This document shows, piece by piece, positions 1 through 11,000 of a stretch of 64,000 bases of DNA. The number at the start of each line of letters is the position of its first letter. Within the stretch, counting starts at the first letter, position 1. This DNA comes from Aureibacter tunicatorum (GTDB taxonomy: Bacteria > Bacteroidota > Bacteroidia > Cytophagales > Cyclobacteriaceae), in assembly GCF_036492635.1 (NCBI RefSeq), contig NZ_AP025305.1, positions 2,046,001 through 2,110,000 on the forward strand, given 5' to 3'. Below the pieces are notes generated by a model. The model saw nothing but the letters and a program-made list of their open reading frames with translations, was not told where the DNA came from and searched no databases. A program made the translations under genes and the position numbers.

Positions 1-3000
1 GAGTTGGATGTGCCTATTGGCTATCATTTTATAACTGTAGAGAAAAATGGACATGTGTTTAGCGCGGGTAGATTCCCTTCAAATGAAGATAAAAAATGGA
101 ATTTTCAGGAGCCTGTGTCAGGAATAGAATTTATTGACAGCACTTTGATGAAAGTAGTTGGAAGAGTGGTAGGTGGCACAAGGGAAGGCGATAAAATTGC
201 GAATCTTGGCAGATCTAAAAATAATATAGGTATTGCTCAGATTACATTTACATCTCAACAAGGAGGAGGTTGCAGTGAGAACTCTGTTTGGACTGATGCT
301 CAAACAGGAGAGTATGAGATCTCATTGCCTCCGATGAATTATGTTGTTTCGAACTTTAGCGTTGAAAATGATCCTACGATGAAATTTGAAGATTTAGATT
401 TGTTGGATTTGACCAGAATAGTTCCTGAAACCATTGTCATTGATACCGTTAAAAATGAAGAAACTGGAGCTGTGGTAAGTATTGACACCTCGATATATCA
501 TGTGAGAAACGATTATATCTACCGAAATACTCCTATCATTACCGTTAAGAATTCGAATGGTAGCGAGTTTAAAGGGGAAAGCACTTTGACTTATAATCAG
601 CAACGACCAGGGCAAGCTGATTTGACGCATACGATTGATTTATCGGATACTCCATTCTTGCACCCAGTATTTGTGTCTTCAAATTCATATACCGCTGATA
701 TTCGAGTAATTGAAACCTATACTAATGCAGATAATCCAAGTTTGAAAGATAGCGTGCCGGTTACTGATGGCAAGGTGATCATTGCCAACAACTTGGCTGA
801 GACCCAAAATATAGAAGCTGATTTGGATAATGGTTTGTATAGATATGTGTTTTCCGGAGGAGCACCTAACACTCTAACAAATGCTAATATTCCCGAAAAT
901 AGCTATACCCAGACATTTGAAATTAATGTAGAAACTGCAAAAGAAGCGATCAGTTGGCAACCAAATGGCAAGATTTACAGAGGCTATGTATTTGGAGGAA
1001 AACCTACTGGAAATAATTTTGTGACGACAGGACCAGAACTTGTGGATATGGTCTTAAGAGATCCTCCGGGAAGTGGCAGTTATGCTTATATTGAAAAAGG
1101 GACAAGCGAGACAAGTTATGAAAGTTGGACATTTGAAGGTGGCTCGACTATTGATTTAGAGAAAAAAATCCGTTTAGGCACAACGATAACAGCAGGTATT
1201 GGAGTTGAAACAAAAACCTCTGTGATAAATGACCTAAAACTTGGCTTTGAAATGTCCTTAACTGGCGGTGGAGGCCATTCTTTGGAAACAACAATAACTT
1301 TTACTGATACTTATCAAACATCGGATGGCCCTGAACTTGTAGGGGAGGCAGGTGATTTATTTATAGGTAAATCCATGAATTATATTTATGGCACAACACT
1401 TAATTTGGACGTGCTTCCTGATTCTGTTTGCGCTAAGCCGGGTGTCGAATGTTATGGAGAGAGCGTTGATGGATTTAAAATTGGGAAAAAACTGGGAATG
1501 TTCTTAGTGCCAGAAGGCTTTAATACCACATTTGTATACTCCAAGGATCATATTGAGAATTATTTGATTCCGGATTTAACTGAGCTTAGAAATAATCTTT
1601 TTCATTCGGAAAATTACCAATTGGTCTTCACTGATCAAAATGATCCGAAATTTGGGACAAACAATGACGATCCAATTTGGGGTGTCAATGCTTCTTCTGA
1701 AAATTGGAGAGTTACTGATGCTTCAGATACATTGGGAGCAAGTTACATCTTTCGTTCTAGTCATTTGGAAAATAAATACGACTCTGTAAGGTGGTATAAC
1801 CAGCAGATTAGAATTTGGAAAGAGGCTCTAGGCGAGAATGATAGAGAAAAGTTCAATGCTGTAACCGATGGTTCTCCAGAAAAAAATATTTCTTTTAGTG
1901 CGGGGAACAATTATTCTTATACACATACTAATGACACAACGAATGATTATAGTAATGTGTTCGATATGGCAATAAATGAAGAGGTGGCATTAGAGATCGG
2001 CGGCACAATAAATGACGCAGGGATAGAAGTTTCTCAATCTATTACTTTTCATCAGGTTTATAATAAAACTTGGGGCAATGTGTCTGAACGTTCGAAAACA
2101 TATGGCTACGAGTTGTATGATGATAATATTGGCGACTTTTTTAGTGTGGATGTTCATGAGTCGCCTTCTGGAGGGGGACCAATCTTCTCAACAGCCGGTG
2201 GTCAAAGCATGTGCCCATGGGAAGAAGTAGCGACTGTGGAATATCCATGGAAAAAGTATGTGACAGTATATGACACCACGCTTGTAAAAACGAAAAGAGG
2301 CAAGCATGATGTTAAGAAAGATGGGAAATATTATAAGTATAAAATCACCGAGCGTCAAGAATGGCAAGGCGAGTACATTACTGAGCATATTGGCAAGAAT
2401 TTGAGCGAGGCAACTATGCGTCGTGAAATTCCAGTACTTGAAGTGACTCCTGCTGTTCAAGCAAATGTTCCAGAGCATGAAGCCGCAGTATTCCAGCTTA
2501 CGCTTGGCAATGACAGTCAAAGCGGAGATATGCAATGGTACAGATTGTCGGTGCTTGAAGAGACGAATCCTGATGGAGCTGTATTGAAGATTGATGGAGT
2601 GTCTTTGAATAGGGTTTATGCTATTCCAGGCGGGGAGAGCATTGTCAAAGAGCTAACGGTCGAAAAAGGACCCACAAAAGATTCTTATGAAGATATTCAA
2701 TTGGTGTTATTTTCCACATGTGAATATGATAACTGGACCAATGGAGGTGTGTTTAAATCCATTGATACAGTGACGATTTCAGCGAATTTTATTCCTTCGT
2801 GCAGTACTGTTGATTTATTGAATCCGGAAGATCAGTGGGTAGTGAACACATCGTTTGATGATACATTAAGAGTAGTTATCGGAGATTACAATATTAATAA
2901 CCCTTCGCTTGAGGAAATTAAATTCCAGTATAAGCCTTCTGCTAGCAGTAATTGGATTGGGTTACAATCTTATTTTGTGGATACAACGGGCATGAATGAT

Positions 3001-6000
3001 GATCGATTAAAGGAAATCCCAACGAATAATCCTTATATCATTTATGAATGGAACATGGCCCAGCTTCCGGATGCTGATTATGATTTGAGAGCAGTGTCAG
3101 TTTGTACGCAAGCTGAAAGCAGTTCGAAGATTTATTCGGGTATTTATGACGACACCAATCCGCATTTATTTGGAACACCTCAGCCGGCAGACGGTATTTT
3201 ATCGCCAAATGATGATATCGCTGTTCAGTTCAATGAAAATATCGATATAGGCAAATTAAGCTGGGATAATTTTGAAATCAAGGGAGTGCTTAACGGTTCG
3301 AAAATCAGACATCAAGCGAGCGTAGGTTTTGATGGTATTCAGAATTATATGTTGGTCAAAGATGGTTTTGGACTTGCCAATAGAACTTTTACTATAGAGT
3401 TCTGGTTGAAGCGCAATGGTCTTGGCGAGCAATGTATCTTCACAGAGGGAGGAAATGCGAGCGAAGGCCTTTATATTGGTTTCGATGCCAATGATAAATT
3501 GGAGCTTGGTATCAATGGCGAAATCGTAAAAACGGATAAGAGTTTTACCGAATTTGAATGGAAGCATTTTGCAGTGGTGTATGATCAGTCAGAGTCAAAA
3601 GCTTATGTGATGGTTGATGCTATTTACGAGTTGGATAAAAGTCTTACAGAAACTTATACTGGCAATGGTGATGTATATATAGGAAAATCGGGCTTTGGCA
3701 ATTCAAGGTATTTCAATGGCCTAATTCATGAACTCAGAATCTGGAGCACGGCAAGAACTCAGGCTAAAATAGCGGCTAAGATGAATACTTCTTTAGGAGG
3801 TTCGGAGTTTGGATTGTTGGGCAATTGGCCGATGAACGAAGCTCAAGGCAATATAGCTTTGGATAAAGTTCACAGCCGACACGGACAGCTTAATGCTTCA
3901 TGGAATGTCGAACCTAAAGGAAGAGCATATCGTTTCAATGGAGCTTTGGATTACTTGACGCTGAACACTTCTAGAGTACCGATGAATGATGAAATGGATA
4001 TGACAATTGAGTTTTGGTTCAATGGTCAGTCAGGTTTGGCTCAAACTTTCCTGTCGAATGGAAAGGGCGATGGCACCGATTTGTCTAATACCGTTTGGTC
4101 TATTTCTGCGGATGATCGTGGTTGGATTGAAGTGAGGAATGCAGGGCTTAATTTTCAAGCAACGGAAAAAGATTATTTGGATGGAAATTGGCATCACTTT
4201 GCTTTGGTGGTTAATAGGCTTGGCAATATCAGCTCTTACGTGGATGGAGAGCTTCAGGCTGCAGATTTAAGCGAGCTATGGAAAGGATTTGCGGCGCCAA
4301 AATTATGGTTAGGAGCTAGAGGATGGCTCGAAGGCAATGCGGAGAACTTCGATAGCTATTTCAATGGCCAGATTGATGAGGTGAGAATTTGGAACCTTGC
4401 TCGAAAGCAGTCGCAAATCCAACAGGATATGATGAATCGTCTTCAAGGTGATGAAATAGGATTGAAAGTCTATCTACCCTTCGAACATTATACTGAGGAT
4501 GTAGGTGTGTTAGTGTTGACAGAGACAACAGAAAACAAGTCTCAGGAGATTGTGACAGTTACGGAGCAAGGCGGATTATTTTCAGAAGTTCCAGCCAATA
4601 TCAAACTCGCCAGACCTGTTGAAAAAGTTAATTTCACTTTTGCCGTAAATGAAGATAAAGTGATCTTGACGCCTACTACAGATGCAGGTTTGATAGAAAA
4701 AACTATTCTTGATATTACAGTGAAAGATGTATATGACTTGCGAGGCAATAAACTGCAGTCGCCGATTACTTGGACGGCATACATTAAGAAAAACCAAGTA
4801 GTTTGGGATGCTCAGCAATTTAATCTTTCAAAACACGCCAGCGAAGAGCTAACTTTCAGTGCGAGGATAATCAACTCAGGAGGAAGGCAGGAAAGCTTCA
4901 GTATTGGTAATTTGCCAGAATGGTTGAGCGCAGCGCCTCAGTCAGGAACTCTTGAGCCGGATAGTCAGCAGGAAATTGTCTTTAAAGTATCGGAAGGGCT
5001 TAATATAGGAAATTACAGCAGGGATATTTACTTGAATACAGATTTGAGTTTTAGCGAGAAGCTGTTGATTAACTTGGATGTGTTTGCGGAAAAACCAAAT
5101 TGGAAAGTTAATCCTGCTGATTTCAATAATAGCATGAGTCTCGTTGGTTATTTGAAAGTTGATGGAGTCATTTCCACTGATGAAAATGATATGATCGCGG
5201 CGAAGATTGACGGAGTATTAACAGGAGTTGGTAATTTGAGGTACGTGGCTGAATATGATCGTTATATGGTGTTTTTGGATATTTTCAGCGATTACATAGT
5301 CAATACAAATCAAGATATCGAGCTATTGGTTTGGGATGCGAGTTCAGGGCAGATTTTTGGTGATGTAATGCCGAATGACTTGGTGTTTGTTCCGGAAAAA
5401 ATGGAGGGTAGCCCATCCGAGCCTAAATTGATTGAAACTAATGACCAGATCGTAGTTGATATGCCTGTGAACAAAGGTTGGACTTGGCTTTCCTTTAATA
5501 TGACCAGCGAGGAGCTAAAGGATGTGGAGAAGCTGATGAATGATCTTAAACCCGGTAATGGGGATCTGGTGAGAAATCAGAGATATTTTGCAACTTATTA
5601 TACTTCAGGAGATTATTGGTATGGCGAACTTGGCTACAATTACTATGATTATTATTATAGAAATTCATTTACCAATTACTCAATGTATATGATAAGGCTT
5701 TCGCACGAGGATACCATCAAGTTTATGGGAGTGCCGTTAAGCCCTGATACAGTTGATATTCCTTTGAAAAGAGGATGGAATTGGATTTCTTATTTACCAA
5801 ATGTAAATATGCCTTTAAAAGAAGCACTTTCAAACCTTCAACCTTCTAAAGGAGATGTTATCAAAGGTCAAAAAGATTTCGCTGTGTATGATGAGAAATT
5901 GGGATGGATAGGTAGTCTTGCGACATTAAAAGTTCAACAAGGATATATGTACTTGTCTGCAAAAGATACGACTTTCAGGTATCCTAAAGAGACAGTTTTA

Positions 6001-6687
6001 TTATCCAGATTGAAAAGCAATGATGGTGAATTGGCTTGTGTTCCTGATAATTGGAATATAAATGTTCATGATTATGAATATCATATGTCGGTGATTGCGA
6101 AAGTTGATGAAGAAGAGCTTTCAGATGTGGATGAAACATTGATTCTAGCAGCATTTGAAAATGATCAAGCGAGAGGAATTGCGAGGCCAATGTATAAAGA
6201 GGACACCGAAGAGTGGATTTATTTCATTTCATTATATAGCAATGAGCTAGTTACAGATATGAATTTAAAACTTAAAGATTGCGAAAATGATGATGAATAT
6301 TCAGTGAATGAAATATTGAGCTTCCAAACGAATGGAATCGCTGGTACGCTTGATGAACCGGTGCGTTTGACACTTGGAAGTAGATTAACTAATATTGATG
6401 ATCAAAAATATTCATTCAATGCGTATCCAAACCCTTTCTCGAAATCGGTAGCTATCGAGCTCCCAAAGAATGCAGAGGGAAAAATAAAAGTGCTTGTTCA
6501 TGATCTTGCTGGCAGAAGAATCGCGGAGGTGGATGTCTCAAATTTGCATGATGATAAGTTGCTTTGGAATGGTGAGACTGATCATGGAGAAGAGGTTCCT
6601 GCAGGAGTTTATTTGATTTCAGTTTCCACAGAAAAAGAAAGTTATTCTGTGCGAGTCACCAAGATCGCATCTCAAGGAAATAAGTAA
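1..6687 (+). CDS. Giant LamG / T9SS-sorted surface protein, copy 1 (5' end outside window)
   Basis: The open frame is already running at base 1, so the true start lies upstream; the visible part is 2228 codons. It aligns with codon 532 onward of the paralog at 8027-16306, so about 530 residues including the signal peptide are probably missing. Seen in order: beta-rich carboxypeptidase-regulatory-like N-terminal part, a long Gly/Ser-rich middle, two LamG/concanavalin-like jellyroll domains (about 3320-3830 and 3930-4420), two similar segments with GWxW motifs (about 5450-5990), and a C-terminal T9SS type A sorting domain starting at NAYPNPF (about 6417). T9SS cargo of this type is exported across the outer membrane and often attached to the cell surface; adhesion or glycan binding is inferred from the LamG folds. 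A terminator follows directly. Confidence 0.9.
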   Translation, partial: ELDVPIGYHFITVEKNGHVFSAGRFPSNEDKKWNFQEPVSGIEFIDSTLMKVVGRVVGGTREGDKIANLGRSKNNIGIAQITFTSQQGGGCSENSVWTDAQTGEYEISLPPMNYVVSNFSVENDPTMKFEDLDLLDLTRIVPETIVIDTVKNEETGAVVSIDTSIYHVRNDYIYRNTPIITVKNSNGSEFKGESTLTYNQQRPGQADLTHTIDLSDTPFLHPVFVSSNSYTADIRVIETYTNADNPSLKDSVPVTDGKVIIANNLAETQNIEADLDNGLYRYVFSGGAPNTLTNANIPENSYTQTFEINVETAKEAISWQPNGKIYRGYVFGGKPTGNNFVTTGPELVDMVLRDPPGSGSYAYIEKGTSETSYESWTFEGGSTIDLEKKIRLGTTITAGIGVETKTSVINDLKLGFEMSLTGGGGHSLETTITFTDTYQTSDGPELVGEAGDLFIGKSMNYIYGTTLNLDVLPDSVCAKPGVECYGESVDGFKIGKKLGMFLVPEGFNTTFVYSKDHIENYLIPDLTELRNNLFHSENYQLVFTDQNDPKFGTNNDDPIWGVNASSENWRVTDASDTLGASYIFRSSHLENKYDSVRWYNQQIRIWKEALGENDREKFNAVTDGSPEKNISFSAGNNYSYTHTNDTTNDYSNVFDMAINEEVALEIGGTINDAGIEVSQSITFHQVYNKTWGNVSERSKTYGYELYDDNIGDFFSVDVHESPSGGGPIFSTAGGQSMCPWEEVATVEYPWKKYVTVYDTTLVKTKRGKHDVKKDGKYYKYKITERQEWQGEYITEHIGKNLSEATMRREIPVLEVTPAVQANVPEHEAAVFQLTLGNDSQSGDMQWYRLSVLEETNPDGAVLKIDGVSLNRVYAIPGGESIVKELTVEKGPTKDSYEDIQLVLFSTCEYDNWTNGGVFKSIDTVTISANFIPSCSTVDLLNPEDQWVVNTSFDDTLRVVIGDYNINNPSLEEIKFQYKPSASSNWIGLQSYFVDTTGMNDDRLKEIPTNNPYIIYEWNMAQLPDADYDLRAVSVCTQAESSSKIYSGIYDDTNPHLFGTPQPADGILSPNDDIAVQFNENIDIGKLSWDNFEIKGVLNGSKIRHQASVGFDGIQNYMLVKDGFGLANRTFTIEFWLKRNGLGEQCIFTEGGNASEGLYIGFDANDKLELGINGEIVKTDKSFTEFEWKHFAVVYDQSESKAYVMVDAIYELDKSLTETYTGNGDVYIGKSGFGNSRYFNGLIHELRIWSTARTQAKIAAKMNTSLGGSEFGLLGNWPMNEAQGNIALDKVHSRHGQLNASWNVEPKGRAYRFNGALDYLTLNTSRVPMNDEMDMTIEFWFNGQSGLAQTFLSNGKGDGTDLSNTVWSISADDRGWIEVRNAGLNFQATEKDYLDGNWHHFALVVNRLGNISSYVDGELQAADLSELWKGFAAPKLWLGARGWLEGNAENFDSYFNGQIDEVRIWNLARKQSQIQQDMMNRLQGDEIGLKVYLPFEHYTEDVGVLVLTETTENKSQEIVTVTEQGGLFSEVPANIKLARPVEKVNFTFAVNEDKVILTPTTDAGLIEKTILDITVKDVYDLRGNKLQSPITWTAYIKKNQVVWDAQQFNLSKHASEELTFSARIINSGGRQESFSIGNLPEWLSAAPQSGTLEPDSQQEIVFKVSEGLNIGNYSRDIYLNTDLSFSEKLLINLDVFAEKPNWKVNPADFNNSMSLVGYLKVDGVISTDENDMIAAKIDGVLTGVGNLRYVAEYDRYMVFLDIFSDYIVNTNQDIELLVWDASSGQIFGDVMPNDLVFVPEKMEGSPSEPKLIETNDQIVVDMPVNKGWTWLSFNMTSEELKDVEKLMNDLKPGNGDLVRNQRYFATYYTSGDYWYGELGYNYYDYYYRNSFTNYSMYMIRLSHEDTIKFMGVPLSPDTVDIPLKRGWNWISYLPNVNMPLKEALSNLQPSKGDVIKGQKDFAVYDEKLGWIGSLATLKVQQGYMYLSAKDTTFRYPKETVLLSRLKSNDGELACVPDNWNINVHDYEYHMSVIAKVDEEELSDVDETLILAAFENDQARGIARPMYKEDTEEWIYFISLYSNELVTDMNLKLKDCENDDEYSVNEILSFQTNGIAGTLDEPVRLTLGSRLTNIDDQKYSFNAYPNPFSKSVAIELPKNAEGKIKVLVHDLAGRRIAEVDVSNLHDDKLLWNGETDHGEEVPAGVYLISVSTEKESYSVRVTKIASQGNK
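3201..3405 (+). repeat. Near-identical paralog patch, copy 1 (partner 12820-13024)
   Basis: Over 205 bp only two differences from the partner were found by direct comparison (3312 and 3337), whereas the preceding 120 bp differ at about 14 positions. This is a candidate gene-conversion tract inside the first LamG region of copy 1. Confidence 0.75.
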
Positions 6688-6715
6688 TCTTTTGTGTTAA
6701 TAATTTATAAAAAAG

Positions 6716-6741
6716 CCATCCATATTTTGGGTGGTTTTTTT
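6716..6741 (+). terminator. Rho-independent terminator of giant gene 1
   Basis: A 6-bp stem CCATCC/GGGTGG (one G-T pair) with a 7-nt loop is followed by seven T residues, 29 nt after the stop codon. Confidence 0.8.
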
Positions 6742-7061
6742 ATGATTTGATTAAAATTATTTTAATTGGTTTCCATTTCTTTTGATCGAAGATCATGTTT
6801 TTGGATATCTTACATGATATTTTTTTGAATAAAAGTAAATATCTTTAACACATTAAAAATGTTACATATTTTAATATTAAGTGTTTTATGTTGTTTGTGG
6901 TTGTTAAAATTTTATTAATTATTTTAAAAATATATTAATAAGAGTTTTTTTGATTTAATTAACTCATTTAATCATAATTTACTTTTTTTAAAATTTAATT
7001 ATGATCTTTTTAAATCTTATTGAATAAGGCACATGAGTTAGTTTTCTTGTTTGTATTATTA

Positions 7062-7069
7062 TAATTTTG
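7062..7069 (+). promoter_or_regulatory. Probable -7 element (TAATTTTG) for the collar/giant-2 operon
   Basis: TAATTTTG fits the Bacteroidota -7 consensus TAnnTTTG and lies 43 nt before the ATG at 7113. A partial -33 match (TTAG at 7038-7041) stands 20 nt upstream. The leader after it is A-rich, as usual in this phylum where Shine-Dalgarno sites are rare. Confidence 0.4.
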
Positions 7070-7112
7070 GGCTTACAACGTAAATCGTATTTCAAAACAA
7101 ACAACTACAAAC

Positions 7113-8006
7113 ATGAAAAACTTATTACTACTTTTATTAGTCGCATTAAGCTTTGGTGCATATTCGCAGCAAGGTGTGAGTTTCCAGGGGATTGCTAGAG
7201 ATCAAGAAGGAAAAGCGCTTAGTTCTCAACAGTTGGAATTCTTTTTCTCAGTTGGAGAATCCGGTAAAACAGCGGTTTATTCGGAAAGCAAAGTCTTAGA
7301 TACAGACGCATTCGGTGTCTTTAGTCATATGATTGGTTCCGAAAAAGCAAATGAATTCAATGCACTGGATTTTTCTGTTCAGTATAACTTAAAAGTATCT
7401 TATAAGAAGGATGGTAATACTTATGTGCTTAGTGACTCGCCATTGAATTATGTACCTTATACTTATTATGCTGAGAAAGCGCAACATTCGAATACCGCAA
7501 CAACAGCGACGGCTAATGGTGTTCCAGTAGGAACCATCATGCCATTTGCTGGCGATAAAAATAAGGTTCCTTCAGGATGGTTGGTATGTGATGGCAGTTC
7601 ATATTCTAAAACGAACTCGAATTATGTAAACTTGTTTAATACTATAGGTACTAATTGGGGAGGAGATGGAAGTAATTTTAATGTGCCAGACTTAAGAGGA
7701 CTATTTTTAAGAGGAGTATCTGATGCTTCAGGTGCTGACCCGGATCGTAATAATCGTTCTGCTATTAAAACTGGAGGTAATACGGGTAATAAAGTTGGCT
7801 CTTATCAAGCAGATCAATTTAAAAGTCACAATCACGGAAATGGAAATTACAATTTGCTATTGCAAAGAACAGGTAATCACACTTCTGATGGACAAGACAA
7901 TAGCAGTAATGAGCCGGATGTTGTTAACACAGCGGCAATACAGGCAAGAGGAGGTAATGAAACTAGACCTCGAAATGCTTATGTACATTATATCATCAAA
8001 TACTAG
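7113..8006 (+). CDS. Secreted phage-tail-collar-domain protein
   Basis: 297 residues beginning with a clear signal peptide (MKNLLLLLLVALSFGAYSQ). The N-terminal half is a beta-rich region common in Bacteroidota surface proteins. From about residue 137 the sequence matches the phage Tail Collar / microcystin-dependent-protein type fold: VPVGTIMPFAG, then GWLVCDG, then VPDLRGLFLRG, then a His-rich segment (KSHNHGNGN) and a C-terminal NETRPRN-AYVHYIIKY. In phages this fold forms the tail-fibre tip and can bind receptors or metal; here no other phage gene is near and the signal peptide argues for a domesticated exported protein. The stop codon lies 20 nt before the start of the giant gene, so the two are probably one operon. 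Confidence 0.85.
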   Translation: MKNLLLLLLVALSFGAYSQQGVSFQGIARDQEGKALSSQQLEFFFSVGESGKTAVYSESKVLDTDAFGVFSHMIGSEKANEFNALDFSVQYNLKVSYKKDGNTYVLSDSPLNYVPYTYYAEKAQHSNTATTATANGVPVGTIMPFAGDKNKVPSGWLVCDGSSYSKTNSNYVNLFNTIGTNWGGDGSNFNVPDLRGLFLRGVSDASGADPDRNNRSAIKTGGNTGNKVGSYQADQFKSHNHGNGNYNLLLQRTGNHTSDGQDNSSNEPDVVNTAAIQARGGNETRPRNAYVHYIIKY

Positions 8007-8026
8007 TGCCTGTTAATTTCATTGAA

Positions 8027-11000
8027 ATGAAAAAAGTACTTAGTATTTTATTTTCAATCTTGTTGTTGACGCAATGGGCGAGCGCGCAGATTGAAAATCA
8101 TAAGGCTGTACCCTTTCTAGGAAGTGGGGCAGTGCAAAAAGAAGCGGGAGTCGGCAACCCTGTAGAGGTTGTTTTTCAGGTTGGATCTCCGATAAATATT
8201 TCTCACAGATCCGTTGCGAATAACTCAGAGCAATTGAGCGTTCGTTTTCCATGGGATGTTTTATATCTTAATTATACGTTTGATGGTAATTCATTATTTG
8301 TTTCCAAGGGATATTTCTCTGATAGGGTGTTTTTGAGATGGAATCCGGTAGCGAATATTGATAATATTACTGGATATAAAATTTTTAGAAAAGAACTTGG
8401 CTCTCTCGAAGACTCAGTAATAGTGAAGAATCTTTCCAAAGATGATTTGGATTGGGAGGATGAGTTCGCCAATAGCGGAGTGTTGTACAAGTATACTGTG
8501 CATGCTATTGGAGTGCATGAGTCGCAAGCCGCTTACATGACTTATATCGAAGGAATTGGTTACCGTACGACAAGCGCAACTATCACAGGCCGAATAGCTT
8601 ATGAAGGAGGCCAGGCTGTCAAAGGAGTTACTGTTTTGGCGGAGTCTGAAGCGGATTTTTCAGGAACGAGTTTATCGTTTGATGGAAATGACTTCTTATT
8701 GCATGATAGTTTGGATATACTGCAAAGCACCCAAAGCTCATTAACAGTGGAGGCGTGGATGGATTTGGACGAGTCTTCCTTCACAGGGAGCGTTTTTGAT
8801 TATGATGGCATAAAGATCGATTACGATGGGACGAATAAAAAGCTAAAAATCAAACAAGATGGTAGCGATGTTTCCTCATATGATTTTGGGAGAAAAAACC
8901 TGCAAGGAGTTTATGTGGATGGATTTGCCCACTTTGCAGTGGTTTTTGATCAGGATTCATTATGGTATTATTTGCAGGGTGAACTATTGGACAGCGCAAA
9001 ACTGAATTCAACTCTTTCTATCAGCACGGAGCAGGATTTGAAGATTGGTAGCGGAATCAAAGGTTATATTGATGAGTTCAAGATATGGTCTAAGCCATTG
9101 GATTCAATTACAATCAGCCAAGACTATAATCGATATATTTCCGGTGGTGAAAATGGTTTGATAGCTTATTATCGAATGAATGAAGGCTATGGAGATTTTG
9201 TTTACGATTTGTCGCATACAGGACTTGTCTTTAATGAGAATCATTTGAAAAGGCTGGGTGCTACATGGAGTGACGTTATTCCATCGCCGAAAACGGATCT
9301 AGGCATCAGAGGAATTACTGATGAAAATGGAAACTATATCATATCAGGTATACCATATAATGGTTCAGGTAGCACGTATACGGTTACGCCTCTTTTCGAG
9401 CAACATAGCTTTGAGCCAAGCGAGAAAATTCTTTTCCTAGGCGGGAATGAGACGGTAATCAATAATGTGGATTTCAAGGATATTTCATCGTTTAAAGTTA
9501 CCGGTACGGTTAAGTATAAAAATACAAGCTGCTATGCTGAAGGTGTTTTTGTTTTGATCGATGGTGAGATTGTGACTAAAGATGGACAGCCTGTGATGAC
9601 TGACGCAACGGGCTTTTTTGAATTGGATGTTCCGATAGGATATCATTTTATTACTGTTGAGAAGAATGGACATGTATTCAGCGCTGGAAGATTTCCTTCT
9701 GATGAGAATGAAAAATGGAATTTCCAAGAGCCTCTTCCTCCAATAAGTTTTATTGACAGTACTTTGGTGAAAGTGGTTGGTAGAGTAGTCGGAGGTACAA
9801 GAGAAGGAAATAAATTGGCTAATCTTGGACGATCAACCAACAATATCGGACAAGCTGAAATTACCTTCAAGTCGCAACAGAATAATGGATGCAGTATAAA
9901 TAAAGTTGTTACTGATAGCAATACAGGCGAGTATGAAGTTTTACTTCCTCCAATGAATTATATCGTTGAAGGCCTGTCCGTAATCAATGACCCTTCAATA
10001 AAATTTGGTACGCTTGATTTATTGAATTTAACGAGAATAGTCCCTGAAACAGTAATTATCGATACTGTTAAAAATGAAACAACAGGAGCCATTATCAGCA
10101 TAGATTCAACGAGTTATCATGTTCGCAATGACTATATTTATAGAAAAGAACCAATTATTACGGTTAAAAATACTGATGGAAGCGAGTTCAGTGGAGAGAC
10201 TTCCATTTCGTATGATCAACCTAGAATAGGGCAAAGCCCTTTGACGCATACGATTGATTTGAAAGCGACTCCATTCCTTTACCCAGTTTTCGAATCAACG
10301 AACCAATACACTGCGGATATAAGAGTATTTGAAACTTATGTAAATGCAGATAATCCAATATTGGTGGATAGCGTTCCTGTAACAGATGGTAAAGTTACGA
10401 TCAATAATAATCTGGCGGAGATACAATACGAAGAAGCTGATTTGAATAATGGGCTGTATCGCTACACGTTCACGGGCGGAGTGCCGAATACTTTGACAAA
10501 TGCAAATGTTGAAGAGTATAGCTATACTCAGACATTTGAAATTGGTGTGGAAACAGCTAAGAAATCCATAACGTGGGATGTTAATGGCGAGATCTATAGA
10601 GGTTACGTGTTCGGAGGCAAGCCTAATGGCAATAACTTCGTGACGACAGGTCCAGAGCTAGTGGATATGGTATTGAGAGATCCTCCGGGAAGTGGAAGTT
10701 ATGCTTATATCGAAAAAGGCACGAGCGATACTTATTATGAGAGTTGGACGTTTGAGGGCGGTTCTACATTAGATCTTGAAAAGAAAATTCGATTGGGAAC
10801 AACGATAACGGCAGGTTTGGGTGTGTTGACTAAGACTGAAGTTGTCAATGATTTGAAATTGGGATTTGAAATGACAATGACGGGTGGCGGAGGCCATTCT
10901 CTGGAAACGACAATTACGTTTACTGATACATATCAAACATCGGATGGACCTGAATTGGTAGGCGAGGCTGGCGATTTGTTTATTGGCAAGTCTATGAATT

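Larger units (their letters stand above)
6688..7112. other. AT-rich intergenic region between giant gene 1 and the collar gene
   Basis: This 425-bp gap is extremely AT-rich, especially around 6840-7010. It holds the terminator of the upstream gene at its left end and a Bacteroidota-type -7 element at its right end. No convincing small gene was seen in it. Confidence 0.6.

Noticed and set aside
7113-8006. Prophage remnant
   Set aside because: Only a single collar domain with a signal peptide is present; there is no integrase, capsid, terminase or attachment repeat anywhere near.
7723-8016. A 97-codon frame overlapping the end of the collar gene
   Set aside because: It lies in another frame of the collar domain, whose protein-level conservation is obvious; the alternate translation has no recognisable features.
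8006-8026. GTG start of giant gene 2
   Set aside because: Starting at the ATG at 8027 gives a standard signal peptide; the GTG adds seven residues that spoil it and overlaps the previous stop.
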